From the NCBI RefSeq assembly GCF_022807995.1, contig NZ_CP094351.1, positions 2,139,001 through 2,203,000 of the forward strand: a stretch of DNA of 64,000 bases. The letters are read 5' to 3'. This document shows, piece after piece, positions 55,466 through 64,000 of the stretch. The notes beneath the pieces are model-generated. The model saw only the letters and a program-made list of their open reading frames with translations, searched no databases and was not told the origin of the DNA. How positions within the stretch are numbered: the first letter of the stretch is position 1; the number at the start of each line of letters is the position of its first letter. The DNA comes from Pseudomonas orientalis. Lineage in GTDB: Bacteria; Pseudomonadota; Gammaproteobacteria; Pseudomonadales; Pseudomonadaceae. Made by a program: the position numbers and the translations under genes.

Positions 55466-56736
55466 AAATTGTCCGCGTCACCGTCACCCCGATTGCCTTT
55501 CGTGACCCGCCGCTGCTCAACGCCAGTGGCATCCACGAACCTTTCGCACTGCGCTCGATCATCGAGATTGAAAGCGACACCGGTTACATCGGCCTGGGCG
55601 AAAGCTATGGCGATGCGCCGGCACTGGCGATCCAGCAACTGGTCCAGCCACAGCTGATCGGGCTCGACCCGTTCAACCTCAATGGCCTGCGTGCTGTGGT
55701 CCAGGCCACTGTGGCGGCGTACAGACCGCAGAGCATTGCCGGTGCGGAGCTGGCGCCGGGCTCCCATGCCAGCAAAGCCGTGAGCAATGCCTATTCGGCG
55801 TTCGAAGTGGCGTTCCTCGACCTGCAGGCGCACGCACTGAACGTGCCGCTGGTGGACCTGCTCGGGGGGGCGATTCGCGACCGGATCCCGTTCAGCGCCT
55901 ACCTGTTTTTCAAATACGCCGAACATATCGATTCGCCCTATAAGCCCGACAGTTGGGGCGAGGCCCTGACTGAAGTGCAGATCGTCGCCCAGGCCCGGCG
56001 CATGCTTGAAACCTACGGCTTTAAAAGCATCAAGCTCAAGGCCGGTGCGCTGGAGCCTGAGCACGAAGTGCGCTGCATCAAGGCGCTGAAAAAGGCGTTT
56101 CCGGGGGTGCCGCTGCGCATCGACCCGAACGGCAACTGGTCGTTGCAGACCTCGATTCACATGGCCGAACGGCTGGGCGACGACCTGCAATATTACGAAG
56201 ACCCGACACCCGGCCTGGACGGCATGGCCCAGTTGCACGCACGCACCGGCTTGCCCCTGGCGACCAATATGGTAGTGACCGACTTTGACGAGTTTCGCCG
56301 CAGCGTGGCGTTGAACAGCGTGCAGATCGTGCTCGCCGACCACCATTACTGGGGCGGCCTGCGTGATACCCAGGTGCTGGCGAAGATGTGCCACACCTTT
56401 GGCCTGGGCGTGTCGATGCACTCCAACTCGCACCTGGGCATCAGCCTGATGGCCATGGCCCATGTAGCGGCCGCGGTGCCCAACCTCGACTATGCCTGCG
56501 ACACGCACTACCCGTGGCAGGAGCCGGACGAGGAAGTGATCAAGGGCGGCAAGCTGCCCATCGTCGACGGCTGCGTGAGCATCACCCGTGCGCCGGGGCT
56601 GGGCCTTGAGCTTGACCACGATCAGTTGGGCAAGCTGCATGATCAATACCTCAGTTGCGGTATCCGTCAGCGTGATGACGTGAAACAGATGCAGCGCTAT
56701 CAACCGGACTGGAAAACGCTCAAGCCGCGTTTCTGA
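55462..56736 (+). CDS. gudD: Glucarate dehydratase-like enolase superfamily enzyme
   Basis: The protein has 424 residues from TTG 55462, with AAGGAG 7 bp upstream. Mandelate racemase/glucarate dehydratase residues are present: KxK at K191/K193 (SIKLKAG), metal ligands D221 (RIDPNGNW), E246 (YYEDPTPG) and N269 (ATNMVV), and H320 (SMHSNSHLGIS). It converts D-glucarate to 5-keto-4-deoxyglucarate. A terminator follows the gene. Downstream enzymes of the pathway are not in the window. Confidence 0.87.
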   Translation: MKIVRVTVTPIAFRDPPLLNASGIHEPFALRSIIEIESDTGYIGLGESYGDAPALAIQQLVQPQLIGLDPFNLNGLRAVVQATVAAYRPQSIAGAELAPGSHASKAVSNAYSAFEVAFLDLQAHALNVPLVDLLGGAIRDRIPFSAYLFFKYAEHIDSPYKPDSWGEALTEVQIVAQARRMLETYGFKSIKLKAGALEPEHEVRCIKALKKAFPGVPLRIDPNGNWSLQTSIHMAERLGDDLQYYEDPTPGLDGMAQLHARTGLPLATNMVVTDFDEFRRSVALNSVQIVLADHHYWGGLRDTQVLAKMCHTFGLGVSMHSNSHLGISLMAMAHVAAAVPNLDYACDTHYPWQEPDEEVIKGGKLPIVDGCVSITRAPGLGLELDHDQLGKLHDQYLSCGIRQRDDVKQMQRYQPDWKTLKPRF

Positions 56737-56753
56737 AGCAGGTCGCTTGCTTT

Positions 56754-56792
56754 GCCCGGTGACGCATCCGCGTGTGTCGCCGGGCTTTTTTT
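56754..56792 (+). terminator. Rho-independent terminator after the dehydratase gene
   Basis: GCCCGGTGAC pairs with GTCGCCGGGC with a small bulge, and is followed by seven T residues. It ends the transporter-dehydratase operon. Confidence 0.9.
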
Positions 56793-56795
56793 GCC

Positions 56796-57734
56796 TCAGC
56801 CGACGAATCGAAAACCGCCGGCCAACTGCGCCTTCAAAAAGCCCACCAGCGCACTCACCGACTTCGGCACATGGGGCGAGTACGGCCGGATCAGGTAGAT
56901 CTCATCGGCAAACGCGCCCTTGAGCGTCCAACCTTTCAATACCTGCACCAGCTTGCCCTCGGCCAGCGCCGCGTGAGCGCTGAAGTCCGGCAGCAGGGCG
57001 ATGCCCAGGTGGTTGAGTGCCGCGTCGCGCAGGGCTTCGCTGTTGTTGGTGGCGAAGCTGCCGGCGATGGGGATGGTCAGGCGTTCGATGTGCTGGCTGC
57101 CGCGTTCGAAGGTCCAGGCCGGCTGGTCGGTGCCGCGTGGGTAAAACAGACAGTTGTGCGCCGACAGCTCGCTCGGCTCATCGGGTTCGCCATGGCGCTG
57201 CAGGTACTCGCGGGTGGCGACCAGCACCGAGGCGGTGTCGCAGAGTTTCCAGGCCACGTGGGTCTCGGGGATCTGGAAGCCATGGCGCACGGCCAGGTCG
57301 TAGCCTTCGGCGGCCAGTGAACTCAAGGCGTCGGACACGTCCAGCTGGATGCGCACCTGCGGGTATTGCTGCAAGAATTGCGGCAGGTGCGGCACCAGTT
57401 GTTGCCGGGCGAACGCCACCGGGGCGGTCAGCCGCACCAGGCCACGGACTTCCCCGGCCTGGTCGCGCACCGAAGAAAAGCTGCGGGCGATGTGTTCATA
57501 GGCGCTGCGCACCTCGCGGGTCAACGACAGCCCCGCGTCGGTCAGCCGAACGCTGCGCGTGGTGCGCGTGACCAGCCGCGTACCGGTGGCCTTTTCGAGG
57601 TCGGAAATGCGCTGGCTCACCGCCGACTTGCTCACGCCCAGGCGCGTAGCGGCGGCGGTGTAGGTGCCTTGTTCTTCCAGCACCGACAGCCAGTGGATGT
57701 GGGTCCACAGCCCTTCGATCTCGGCTTTTTCCAT
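56796..57734 (-). CDS. LysR-family regulator of the MmsA-like gene
   Basis: The protein has 312 residues from ATG 57734. The helix-turn-helix is YTAAATRLGVSKSAVSQRIS, then DLEKATGTRLVTRTTRSVRL, typical of the DsdC/PA-type group. It is divergent from the aldehyde dehydrogenase gene (108 bp between the starts), so it probably regulates that gene. The ligand is unknown. Confidence 0.86.
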   Translation of the reverse strand: MEKAEIEGLWTHIHWLSVLEEQGTYTAAATRLGVSKSAVSQRISDLEKATGTRLVTRTTRSVRLTDAGLSLTREVRSAYEHIARSFSSVRDQAGEVRGLVRLTAPVAFARQQLVPHLPQFLQQYPQVRIQLDVSDALSSLAAEGYDLAVRHGFQIPETHVAWKLCDTASVLVATREYLQRHGEPDEPSELSAHNCLFYPRGTDQPAWTFERGSQHIERLTIPIAGSFATNNSEALRDAALNHLGIALLPDFSAHAALAEGKLVQVLKGWTLKGAFADEIYLIRPYSPHVPKSVSALVGFLKAQLAGGFRFVG

Positions 57735-57842
57735 GGGTGTATTGTTCGCCAGGTTGCACAATAAGTTCAGGATTCTGCTCTGGTTCGGAACAAAGCGAAA
57801 GCCTAAGGTGGGTGCCAACGCCAACTACCTGGAGCGCCTGCC

Positions 57843-59342
57843 ATGTCCATTACCCTTGAGCACTACATCAACGACCAGCGCGTGAGCCGCGATGATCGCT
57901 ATCAGGACGTCTACAACCCGGCCACCGGTGAAGTCACCGCGCGCGTGGCCGTGGCCAGCCGCCAGACCGTGGCCGAAGCCGTCGCCGCCGCCCAGGCCGC
58001 CTTCGCCGGCTGGGCCGACACCCCGCCAATCCGCCGCGCCCGTGTGCTGTTCCAATACCTGCACCTGCTGCGCGAACGCAAGGACGACCTGGCGCGCATC
58101 ATTGTCGCTGAACACGGCAAGGTCTTTACCGACGCCCAGGGCGAAGTCGACCGTGGCATCGACATCCTTGAATTTGCCTGCGGCATTCCCAACCTGCTCA
58201 AGGGCGAACATTCCGACCAGGTTTCCCGTGGCATGGACAACTGGACCCTGCGCCAGCCCCTGGGCGTGGTGGCCGGCGTGACGCCGTTCAACTTCCCGGT
58301 GATGGTACCGATGTGGATGTACCCGATCGCCATTGCGGCGGGCAACACTTTCATCCTCAAGCCAAGCCCGACCGACCCGAGCGCCTCGTTGTTCATGGCC
58401 GAGCTGCTGCGTGAAGCCGGCCTGCCCAAAGGTGTGTTCAACGTGGTGCAGGGTGACAAGGAAGCGGTGGACGCGCTGATCGAACACCCGGACGTCAAGG
58501 CGGTGAGCTTCGTCGGCTCCACGCCGATTGCCCAGTACATCTACGAAACCGGCGCGCGCAATGGCAAGCGTGTGCAAGGCCTGGGCGGCGCGAAAAACCA
58601 CATGGTGGTGATGCCCGACGCCGATATCGAAAAAACCGTCGACGCACTGATGGGAGCGGCCTACGGCAGTGCCGGCGAGCGCTGCATGGCGATCTCGGTG
58701 GCGGTGCTGGTGGGGGATGTGGGTGACAAAGTGATTGCGGCCTTGACCGAGCGCGCCAAGACGCTGCGCATCACCGATGGCCGCGATTTGAAAGCCGAAA
58801 TGGGGCCGATTGTGTCGAAGGTGGCGCTGGAACGCATTCGTGGCTATATCGAACAGGGCTTACAAGCCGGTGCGCACTTGCTGCTCGATGGCCGTGACTA
58901 CGTACCCACCGAACCCGGCCTGGAAAACGGCTTCTGGCTCGGCGCCACGCTGTTCGACCATGTGACTCGGGACATGAGCATCTACCGCGAAGAGATCTTC
59001 GGCCCGGTACTGGCCTGTGTGCGCGTCAACGACTTTGCCGAAGCTGTGAAGTTGGTCAACGACCACGAGTTCGGCAACGGCGTCAGCTGCTTCACCCGCG
59101 ACGGCCACATCGCCCGCGAATTTGCGCGGCGCATCGAAGTGGGCATGGTCGGCATCAACGTACCGATCCCGGTGCCGATGGCGTGGCATGGGTTTGGTGG
59201 CTGGAAGAAGAGCCTGTTCGGCGACATGCATGCCTATGGCACCGAGGGGGTGCGCTTCTATACCAAGCAGAAATCGATTATGCAACGCTGGTCGGAGAGC
59301 ATCGAGCAGGGCGCGGAGTTTGCGATGCCAGTGTCCAAGTAA
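57843..59342 (+). CDS. mmsA: CoA-acylating methylmalonate-semialdehyde dehydrogenase-like
   Basis: The protein has 499 residues. The catalytic Cys is C281 in [11 protein letters not shown], with [20 protein letters not shown] and the C-terminal [19 protein letters not shown] typical of MmsA. It oxidises methylmalonate- or malonate-semialdehyde to acyl-CoA, releasing carbon dioxide. The normal partner mmsB is not adjacent, so this may be a paralogue serving another pathway (for example beta-alanine or inositol). Confidence 0.85.
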   Translation: MSITLEHYINDQRVSRDDRYQDVYNPATGEVTARVAVASRQTVAEAVAAAQAAFAGWADTPPIRRARVLFQYLHLLRERKDDLARIIVAEHGKVFTDAQGEVDRGIDILEFACGIPNLLKGEHSDQVSRGMDNWTLRQPLGVVAGVTPFNFPVMVPMWMYPIAIAAGNTFILKPSPTDPSASLFMAELLREAGLPKGVFNVVQGDKEAVDALIEHPDVKAVSFVGSTPIAQYIYETGARNGKRVQGLGGAKNHMVVMPDADIEKTVDALMGAAYGSAGERCMAISVAVLVGDVGDKVIAALTERAKTLRITDGRDLKAEMGPIVSKVALERIRGYIEQGLQAGAHLLLDGRDYVPTEPGLENGFWLGATLFDHVTRDMSIYREEIFGPVLACVRVNDFAEAVKLVNDHEFGNGVSCFTRDGHIAREFARRIEVGMVGINVPIPVPMAWHGFGGWKKSLFGDMHAYGTEGVRFYTKQKSIMQRWSESIEQGAEFAMPVSK

Positions 59343-59368
59343 GGTCTCACAGGCCCTGTAGATCCAAA

Positions 59369-59456
59369 TGTGGGAGGGGGCTTGCCCCCGATGGCGGAGT
59401 GTCAGTCACCCTCGATGTGCCTGAAGCACTGCTATCGGGGGCAAGCCCCCTCCCAC
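59369..59456. repeat. REPIN (GI type)
   Basis: TGTGGGAGGGGGCTTGCCCC and its inverted partner surround GTGTCAGTCACCCTCGATGT. It lies 26 bp after the aldehyde dehydrogenase stop. Confidence 0.92.
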
Positions 59457-59530
59457 ATTTTTGTCTGTGTTCCCCAAGCTGGCGATCGCGCGAAAGTTCT
59501 GCATGGCCTTGTCTTGTTCGGCGGTGTTCA

Positions 59531-59531
<1 letters not shown>
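59406..59531 (-). other. Short frame running into a REPIN
   Basis: An ATG at 59531 overlaps the stop of the DauA-like gene (TGATG). The 41-codon frame starts MNTAEQDKAMQNFRAIASLG and then is encoded by the REPIN (VGGGLPPIAV...) to a TGA at 59406. It may be the remnant of a gene truncated by the REPIN or by chance. Confidence 0.3.
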
Positions 59532-60712
<1,181 letters not shown>

Positions 60713-60785
60713 CTAAACTTATTTGTTCATTAATGGCTATTCAATGTGGGAGGGAGCACGCCCCCTTCCACAGTTTTTACTGCGT

Positions 60786-61094
60786 TCAGGCAGTGGGTTT
60801 TGTACAGGTCAGGCACTCGATGGAGCGATCTACCGTGGTCTTGGCAATTTCCAACAGGTGCCACACCGCCAGGATTTTCGCCCGCTCGGGGCTTTGCAGC
60901 AGTTCGCCGCAGTCCAGGGCGGTGGCGGAGGCGCTGTCGAGCAAGCTGGCGGTGTAGAGCAGGGCGTCTTCGAAGCTGAGGTCATCGTTGACCGAGTGGA
61001 AGCCCTGGGTGGGCAGGTAGTGGTCGATGGCGCGGTTGAACGCGGCGCGGTCTTTTGCGGGATCGTGGGGTGGGTCGGGTAGGACTTTGTTCAT
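60786..61094 (-). CDS. DUF6124-like small protein
   Basis: The protein has 102 residues from ATG 61094, preceded by ACAGGAAAG. Residues are helical with the pattern DHYLPTQGFHSVNDDLSFED, then ALLYTASLLDSASATALDCG. I recall this as a family abundant in Pseudomonas (DUF6124, related to DUF3077); the function is unknown. A structured, conserved-looking leader precedes it (61130-61277). Confidence 0.72.
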   Translation of the reverse strand: MNKVLPDPPHDPAKDRAAFNRAIDHYLPTQGFHSVNDDLSFEDALLYTASLLDSASATALDCGELLQSPERAKILAVWHLLEIAKTTVDRSIECLTCTKPTA

Positions 61095-61129
61095 GGTGTC
61101 TTTCCTGTCTGAATATCAAGGAGCTGACA

Positions 61130-61277
61130 CGTTTCGCGACTAAACGAAGGTGGCGGCTGTACGCAGGTTAGTCGACCGGTCAGAACAGGAACCCGGCGCG
61201 CCCGAGGGCGCCCTGCGCACAGCCACCATGAAGCTTCATGAGACATGCGCCTGTTCAAATCCGGGCGACTAAACCCG
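61130..61277 (-). promoter_or_regulatory. Structured 5' leader RNA of the DUF6124-like gene
   Basis: On the transcribed - strand a long stem joins 61149-61167 with 61212-61227 (GGTG/CACC, GGCTGT/ACAGCC and GCAGG/CCTGC pairs). It is flanked by two small hairpins with loops containing UUAGUCG: CGTTT/AAACG at 61130-61146 and CGGG/CCCG at 61262-61277. Inside the long stem's region lies the complement CGACUAA (61168-61174). Alternative loop-loop pairing is therefore possible. Confidence 0.6.
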
Positions 61278-61289
61278 ATCACTGATGAG

Positions 61290-61985
61290 CAGTGACGGAG
61301 CGCAGACTAGCCAGCGATTCCAGCAGGCACAAGGCGGCAGGGATTGTCTAGGAAACGTCCTGCAATTAAAAGGGATGTGCCTTGCTGGCCCTTTACAAAC
61401 CATGACCAAATGCCACTAACCCCGCCGATCCAACAGTGGAATGCGGGCAAGGTGGGAGCTGGCTTGCCTGCGATAGCCTTGGGTATCTACACAACTTTCA
61501 AAGGCTGACAATCTCCCTCCATATTAAACAATAAAGTGTTCGACAGTTCGCCGCGTCTTCACTAGTCGTTTTGATACTTCGTAAGTGTGGGTCGTAGAGG
61601 GGATGCGCTGCGAGTACTTTTATGTCGACAGCAACTGAGCTGACAACTAAGCGCTTGATTTAACTTGGCGTGCAATACCGTTAAGCACAGAAAAATAACG
61701 GCTCCGGCCCGCAACCCTGTTGCCTGGTAGTTGAGTAGCTAGCTTTCTAGTTGCTGGTCGTTGATTGTAAGTGCCACTGTCTTTATATCAAGGATATAAA
61801 TACAGTGATGGCCTTTGTAATCTAAATAATTCTTCACGTTGCGACAGCCAGGCTTCCATGTTAAACCTTGCTCCGCACGTTAAGGCCAACTCTGGCTCGC
61901 TCTTTTCAGTCAGCAGCAAGTTGCTGGCTGTCATGTGTTATTCAATCTTCGCTTGTCACTTAAGCGTCAGTAAAAGGACATCATC
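61290..61985. other. Upstream region of levansucrase 2
   Basis: This region of nearly 700 bp is without a convincing gene and A/T-rich on the right. It contains one degenerate REP (about 61454-61476). A 33-bp palindrome lies at 61775-61807. It probably holds a long promoter region, which recalls the extended phage-type promoter region known for Pseudomonas syringae lscB/lscC, but I could not confirm similarity. Confidence 0.5.
61775..61807. promoter_or_regulatory. 33-bp palindrome upstream of levansucrase 2
   Basis: CACTGT (61775-61780) and ACAGTG (61802-61807) enclose TTATATC-AAG-GATATAA (61783-61799). It is fully symmetric except for the inner spacer pair. The outer CACTGT/ACAGTG also occurs in the LexA-type site of levansucrase 1, but with a different spacing. 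It lies 179 bp before the start codon. Confidence 0.6.
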
Positions 61986-63236
61986 ATGAAACACGCGAAT
62001 CACACACCCACTCGCTGGACTCGGGCCGATGCGCTGAAAGTTAATGAGAATGACCCGACGACCACGCAGCCGTTAGTGCGTCCTGACTTTCCTGTCATGA
62101 GTGACACGGTATTTATCTGGGACACCATGCCATTGCGTGAACTTGATGGCACCGTGGTATCCGTCAATGGCTGGTCGGTGATCTTCACACTCACCGCCGA
62201 CCGCCGTCCCCACGATCCGCAATTCATCAATGCCGACGGCCGCTACGACATCAAGCGCGACTGGGAAGATCGCCATGGCCATGCGCGTATCTGCTACTGG
62301 TACTCGCGCACCGGCAAGGACTGGATCTTCGGCGGTCGTGTCATGGCCGAAGGGGTCTCGCCGACCACCCGTGAATGGGCCGGTACACCGATCCTGCTCA
62401 ATAACGCCGGTGATATCGACCTGTATTACACCTGCGTCACCCCCGGAGCGACGATTGCCAAAGTGCGCGGCCGGGTTGTCACCTCCGACAGCGGTGTGGA
62501 GCTGGAAGGCTTTAGCCAGGTCAAGTCGCTGTTCGACGCCGACGGCACCTATTACCAAACCGAAGCGCAGAACGCGACCTGGAACTTCCGCGATCCCAGC
62601 CCGTTTATCGACCCTGTGGATGGCAAGTTGTACATGGTGTTTGAAGGTAACGTCGCCGGCGAGCGCGGGACACATGAAGTGGGCCCCAATGAGCTGGGGT
62701 TGGTGCCACCGGGGCATGAGGACGTGGGCGGGGCGCGCTATCAGGTCGGCTGCATCGGCATTGCCGTCGCCAAGGACCTTAACGGTGACGAATGGGAGAT
62801 CCTGCCGCCGCTGGTGACCGCCGTCGGCGTGAACGATCAAACCGAGCGGCCGCACTATGTGTTCCAGGACGGCAAGTATTACCTGTTCACCATCAGTCAC
62901 AAATTCACCTACGCCGATGGCGTGACGGGGCCGGATGGCGTCTATGGGTTCGTCAGCGATCATCTGTTCGGCCCTTACACACCCATGAATGCCTCCGGGC
63001 TGGTGCTCGGCAACCCGCCTTCGCAGCCGTTCCAGACGTATTCGCACTGCGTGATGCCCAACGGCCTGGTAACGTCGTTTATCGACAGCGTGCCCACCAA
63101 CGGCGATGACTACCGCATCGGCGGCACCGAAGCGCCCACCGTCAGGATTGTATTGAAGGGTGACCGCTCGTTTGTGCAGGAGGCTTATGACTATGGGTAC
63201 ATCCCCGCAATGCGTGATGTCGTGTTGAACCAGTGA
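61986..63236 (+). CDS. Levansucrase 2 (GH68)
   Basis: The enzyme has 416 residues. Catalytic residues are D46 (VFIWDTMPL), D203 (NFRDPSPF) and E287 (NDQTERPH). It has no signal peptide. The N-terminal [18 protein letters not shown] resembles LscB/LscC of P. syringae. It is very similar to levansucrase 1, with the differences concentrated at both ends. AAAAGGAC precedes the ATG. It has its own promoter region with a palindrome and is oriented opposite to levansucrase 1. Confidence 0.93.
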   Translation: MKHANHTPTRWTRADALKVNENDPTTTQPLVRPDFPVMSDTVFIWDTMPLRELDGTVVSVNGWSVIFTLTADRRPHDPQFINADGRYDIKRDWEDRHGHARICYWYSRTGKDWIFGGRVMAEGVSPTTREWAGTPILLNNAGDIDLYYTCVTPGATIAKVRGRVVTSDSGVELEGFSQVKSLFDADGTYYQTEAQNATWNFRDPSPFIDPVDGKLYMVFEGNVAGERGTHEVGPNELGLVPPGHEDVGGARYQVGCIGIAVAKDLNGDEWEILPPLVTAVGVNDQTERPHYVFQDGKYYLFTISHKFTYADGVTGPDGVYGFVSDHLFGPYTPMNASGLVLGNPPSQPFQTYSHCVMPNGLVTSFIDSVPTNGDDYRIGGTEAPTVRIVLKGDRSFVQEAYDYGYIPAMRDVVLNQ

Positions 63237-63276
63237 CTGTCTGACGGCAATTTATCAGCAGATAAAATGCTGCAAA

Positions 63277-63365
63277 TGTGGGAGGGGGCTTGCTCCCGAT
63301 AGCGGTGGGTCAGATAAATGAATGTTGACTGACCCAACGTCATCGGGGGCAAGCCCCCTCCCACA
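63277..63365. repeat. REPIN (GI type)
   Basis: TGTGGGAGGGGGCTTGCTCC and its inverted partner surround a GTGGGTCAGATAAATGAATG spacer. It follows levansucrase 2 by 40 bp. A further single REP starts at 63464 and is split by the IS3 element. Confidence 0.92.
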
Positions 63366-63546
63366 GTTTGATTGCGTTCAGGCCGAAGACTTCATGCATT
63401 CGATAGCCATGGACTTGGAAATTCAGCAAATGCCACCCCTCCCACTGTTGAAATGCAGACAAATGTGGGAGGGGGCTTGATCTGGCCTAATGAAATTGGA
63501 CACATCAATAGGGCGCTATGATGGCGCCCAAACCTGAGGTGTACAG

Positions 63547-63852
63547 ATGATGCGAAAGTCCTATTCCAGTGAGGTCAAACTCAACGCTGCAAGCATGGTG
63601 CTTGATCAAAACATGCCTGTTCCCGAAGTTTGCGCCAGTTTGGATATTGGCCCTACGGCTTTGCGTCGCTGGGTCGAGCAGGTGCGTAAAGAGCGCGCCG
63701 GATCCACGATGACGGGCACAAAAGCAATTACTACCGATCAGAAGAAAATTCAGGAACTCCAAGCCCTGCTCAGGCAGAAAGATCGAGATATCGAAATCCT
63801 AAAAAAGGCCAGTGTTCTCCTGCTTTTGGACTCCAAAGATCATTCCCTCTGA
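63547..63852 (+). CDS. IS3-family OrfA, copy 2
   Basis: The protein has 101 residues and is identical to OrfA of copy 1 at the protein level. It contains an N-terminal helix-turn-helix and a Leu-rich C-terminal helix. The slippery heptamer AAAAAAG is at 63801-63807. Confidence 0.93.
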   Translation: MMRKSYSSEVKLNAASMVLDQNMPVPEVCASLDIGPTALRRWVEQVRKERAGSTMTGTKAITTDQKKIQELQALLRQKDRDIEILKKASVLLLLDSKDHSL

Positions 63853-64000
63853 TCAGCGAGCTAGGCGAACAGTACGGCATTACAGATTGCTGTCGTGTTT
63901 TTGAAGTCAACCGCAGCAGCTACTACGCCTGGCGCCAGCGCCAGGGAAAAATCAACCTGGAGCGCGAAGCGCTCAAGGTTGTTCTCGTTAAGTACCACAA
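63801..64000 (+). CDS. IS3-family OrfB, copy 2 (partial)
   Basis: The frame is entered by a -1 slip at 63801. It runs [20 protein letters not shown], then [20 protein letters not shown], and continues past the window edge. The visible part has no stop. The DDE residues lie outside the window. Confidence 0.85.

Larger units (their letters stand above)
63478..64000 (+). mobile_element. IS3-family element, copy 2 (cut by the window edge)
   Basis: It starts TGATCTGGCCTAATGAAATT. All bases that can be compared match the complement of copy 1. The left flank is ...GGGGGCT, the same REP position as in copy 1. The right end is outside the window. Confidence 0.95.

Noticed and set aside
61091..61282. 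63-aa frame (MIGFSRPDLNRRMSHEASWW...)
   Set aside because: It lies on the leader of the DUF6124-like gene. RNA structure explains the sequence better, and such frames are common mis-annotations.
61771..61989. 72-aa frame overlapping the start of levansucrase 2
   Set aside because: It starts in the 33-bp palindrome, lacks a ribosome-binding site and runs across the levansucrase start.

Overview
The window looks like a chromosome segment from the Pseudomonas fluorescens group. The gene content is typical (two cytoplasmic-type levansucrases, a cyoABCDE oxidase, KGG-repeat stress proteins, a LOV histidine kinase, a DauA-like D-arginine dehydrogenase). The intergenic DNA is full of Pseudomonas REP/REPIN palindromes and a long interspersed repeat. 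No rRNA, tRNA, CRISPR array or prophage was seen. Both window edges are cut: the left edge lies in a repeat and the right edge in an IS3-family element.

Layout. 1-6.5 kb: repeat copy 1, an alginate-lyase-family gene, an OmpR-type two-component pair, a GcvA-like LysR regulator, an EamA exporter and a YgfF-like reductase. 6.6-11.9 kb: a Pho-box-preceded pstSCAB operon of the short-subunit type, without phoU, followed by a coupled pair encoding a degenerate Fic-like protein and a HAD-like phosphatase. 12-18 kb: levansucrase 1 with a LexA-type box at its promoter, then stress genes (KGG protein, Mn catalase, DUF892 protein, LOV hybrid kinase). 18.3-26.6 kb: repeat copies 2-4, the cytochrome bo oxidase operon and an APC permease. 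26.6-36.9 kb: Zn-dependent dehydrogenase plus SRPBCC protein, small orphan genes, a ClpP-like protease, two more KGG genes, a diguanylate cyclase, an IS110-family element inserted in repeat copy 5, and a small membrane-protein operon. 36.9-48.6 kb: a giant CheB-CheR-PAS-kinase-receiver protein, a YghA-like reductase, a tandem array carrying REPINs and an IS3-family insertion, and several stress-type small genes (OBAP lipoprotein, M42 peptidase, CinA-like protein). 48.9-60.7 kb: catabolism (three-subunit molybdenum dehydrogenase, glucarate-type transporter and dehydratase, MmsA-like dehydrogenase, D-amino-acid dehydrogenase). 60.8-64 kb: a DUF6124-like gene with a structured leader, levansucrase 2, a REPIN and a second IS3 copy.

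How it fits together. Many mid-window genes (KGG proteins, Mn catalase, DUF892 protein, OBAP, M42 peptidase, YghA-like SDR, ClpP-like protease) belong to families commonly seen in osmotic, desiccation and general stress regulons. A few AlgU-like promoter matches agree with that, but this is inference. The catabolic blocks each have a local LysR regulator.

Most notable observations: (1) the long interspersed repeat has at least five helices whose base pairs co-vary between copies, with a three-way-junction core; (2) the IS110-family element carries a readable bridge-RNA candidate with all four guide segments, and its target guide matches the repeat in which it sits; (3) both IS3-family copies sit at the same position in REP palindromes; (4) the DUF6124-like gene has a structured leader with two UUAGUCG loops and an internal complementary CGACUAA; (5) levansucrase 1 has a LexA-type operator.
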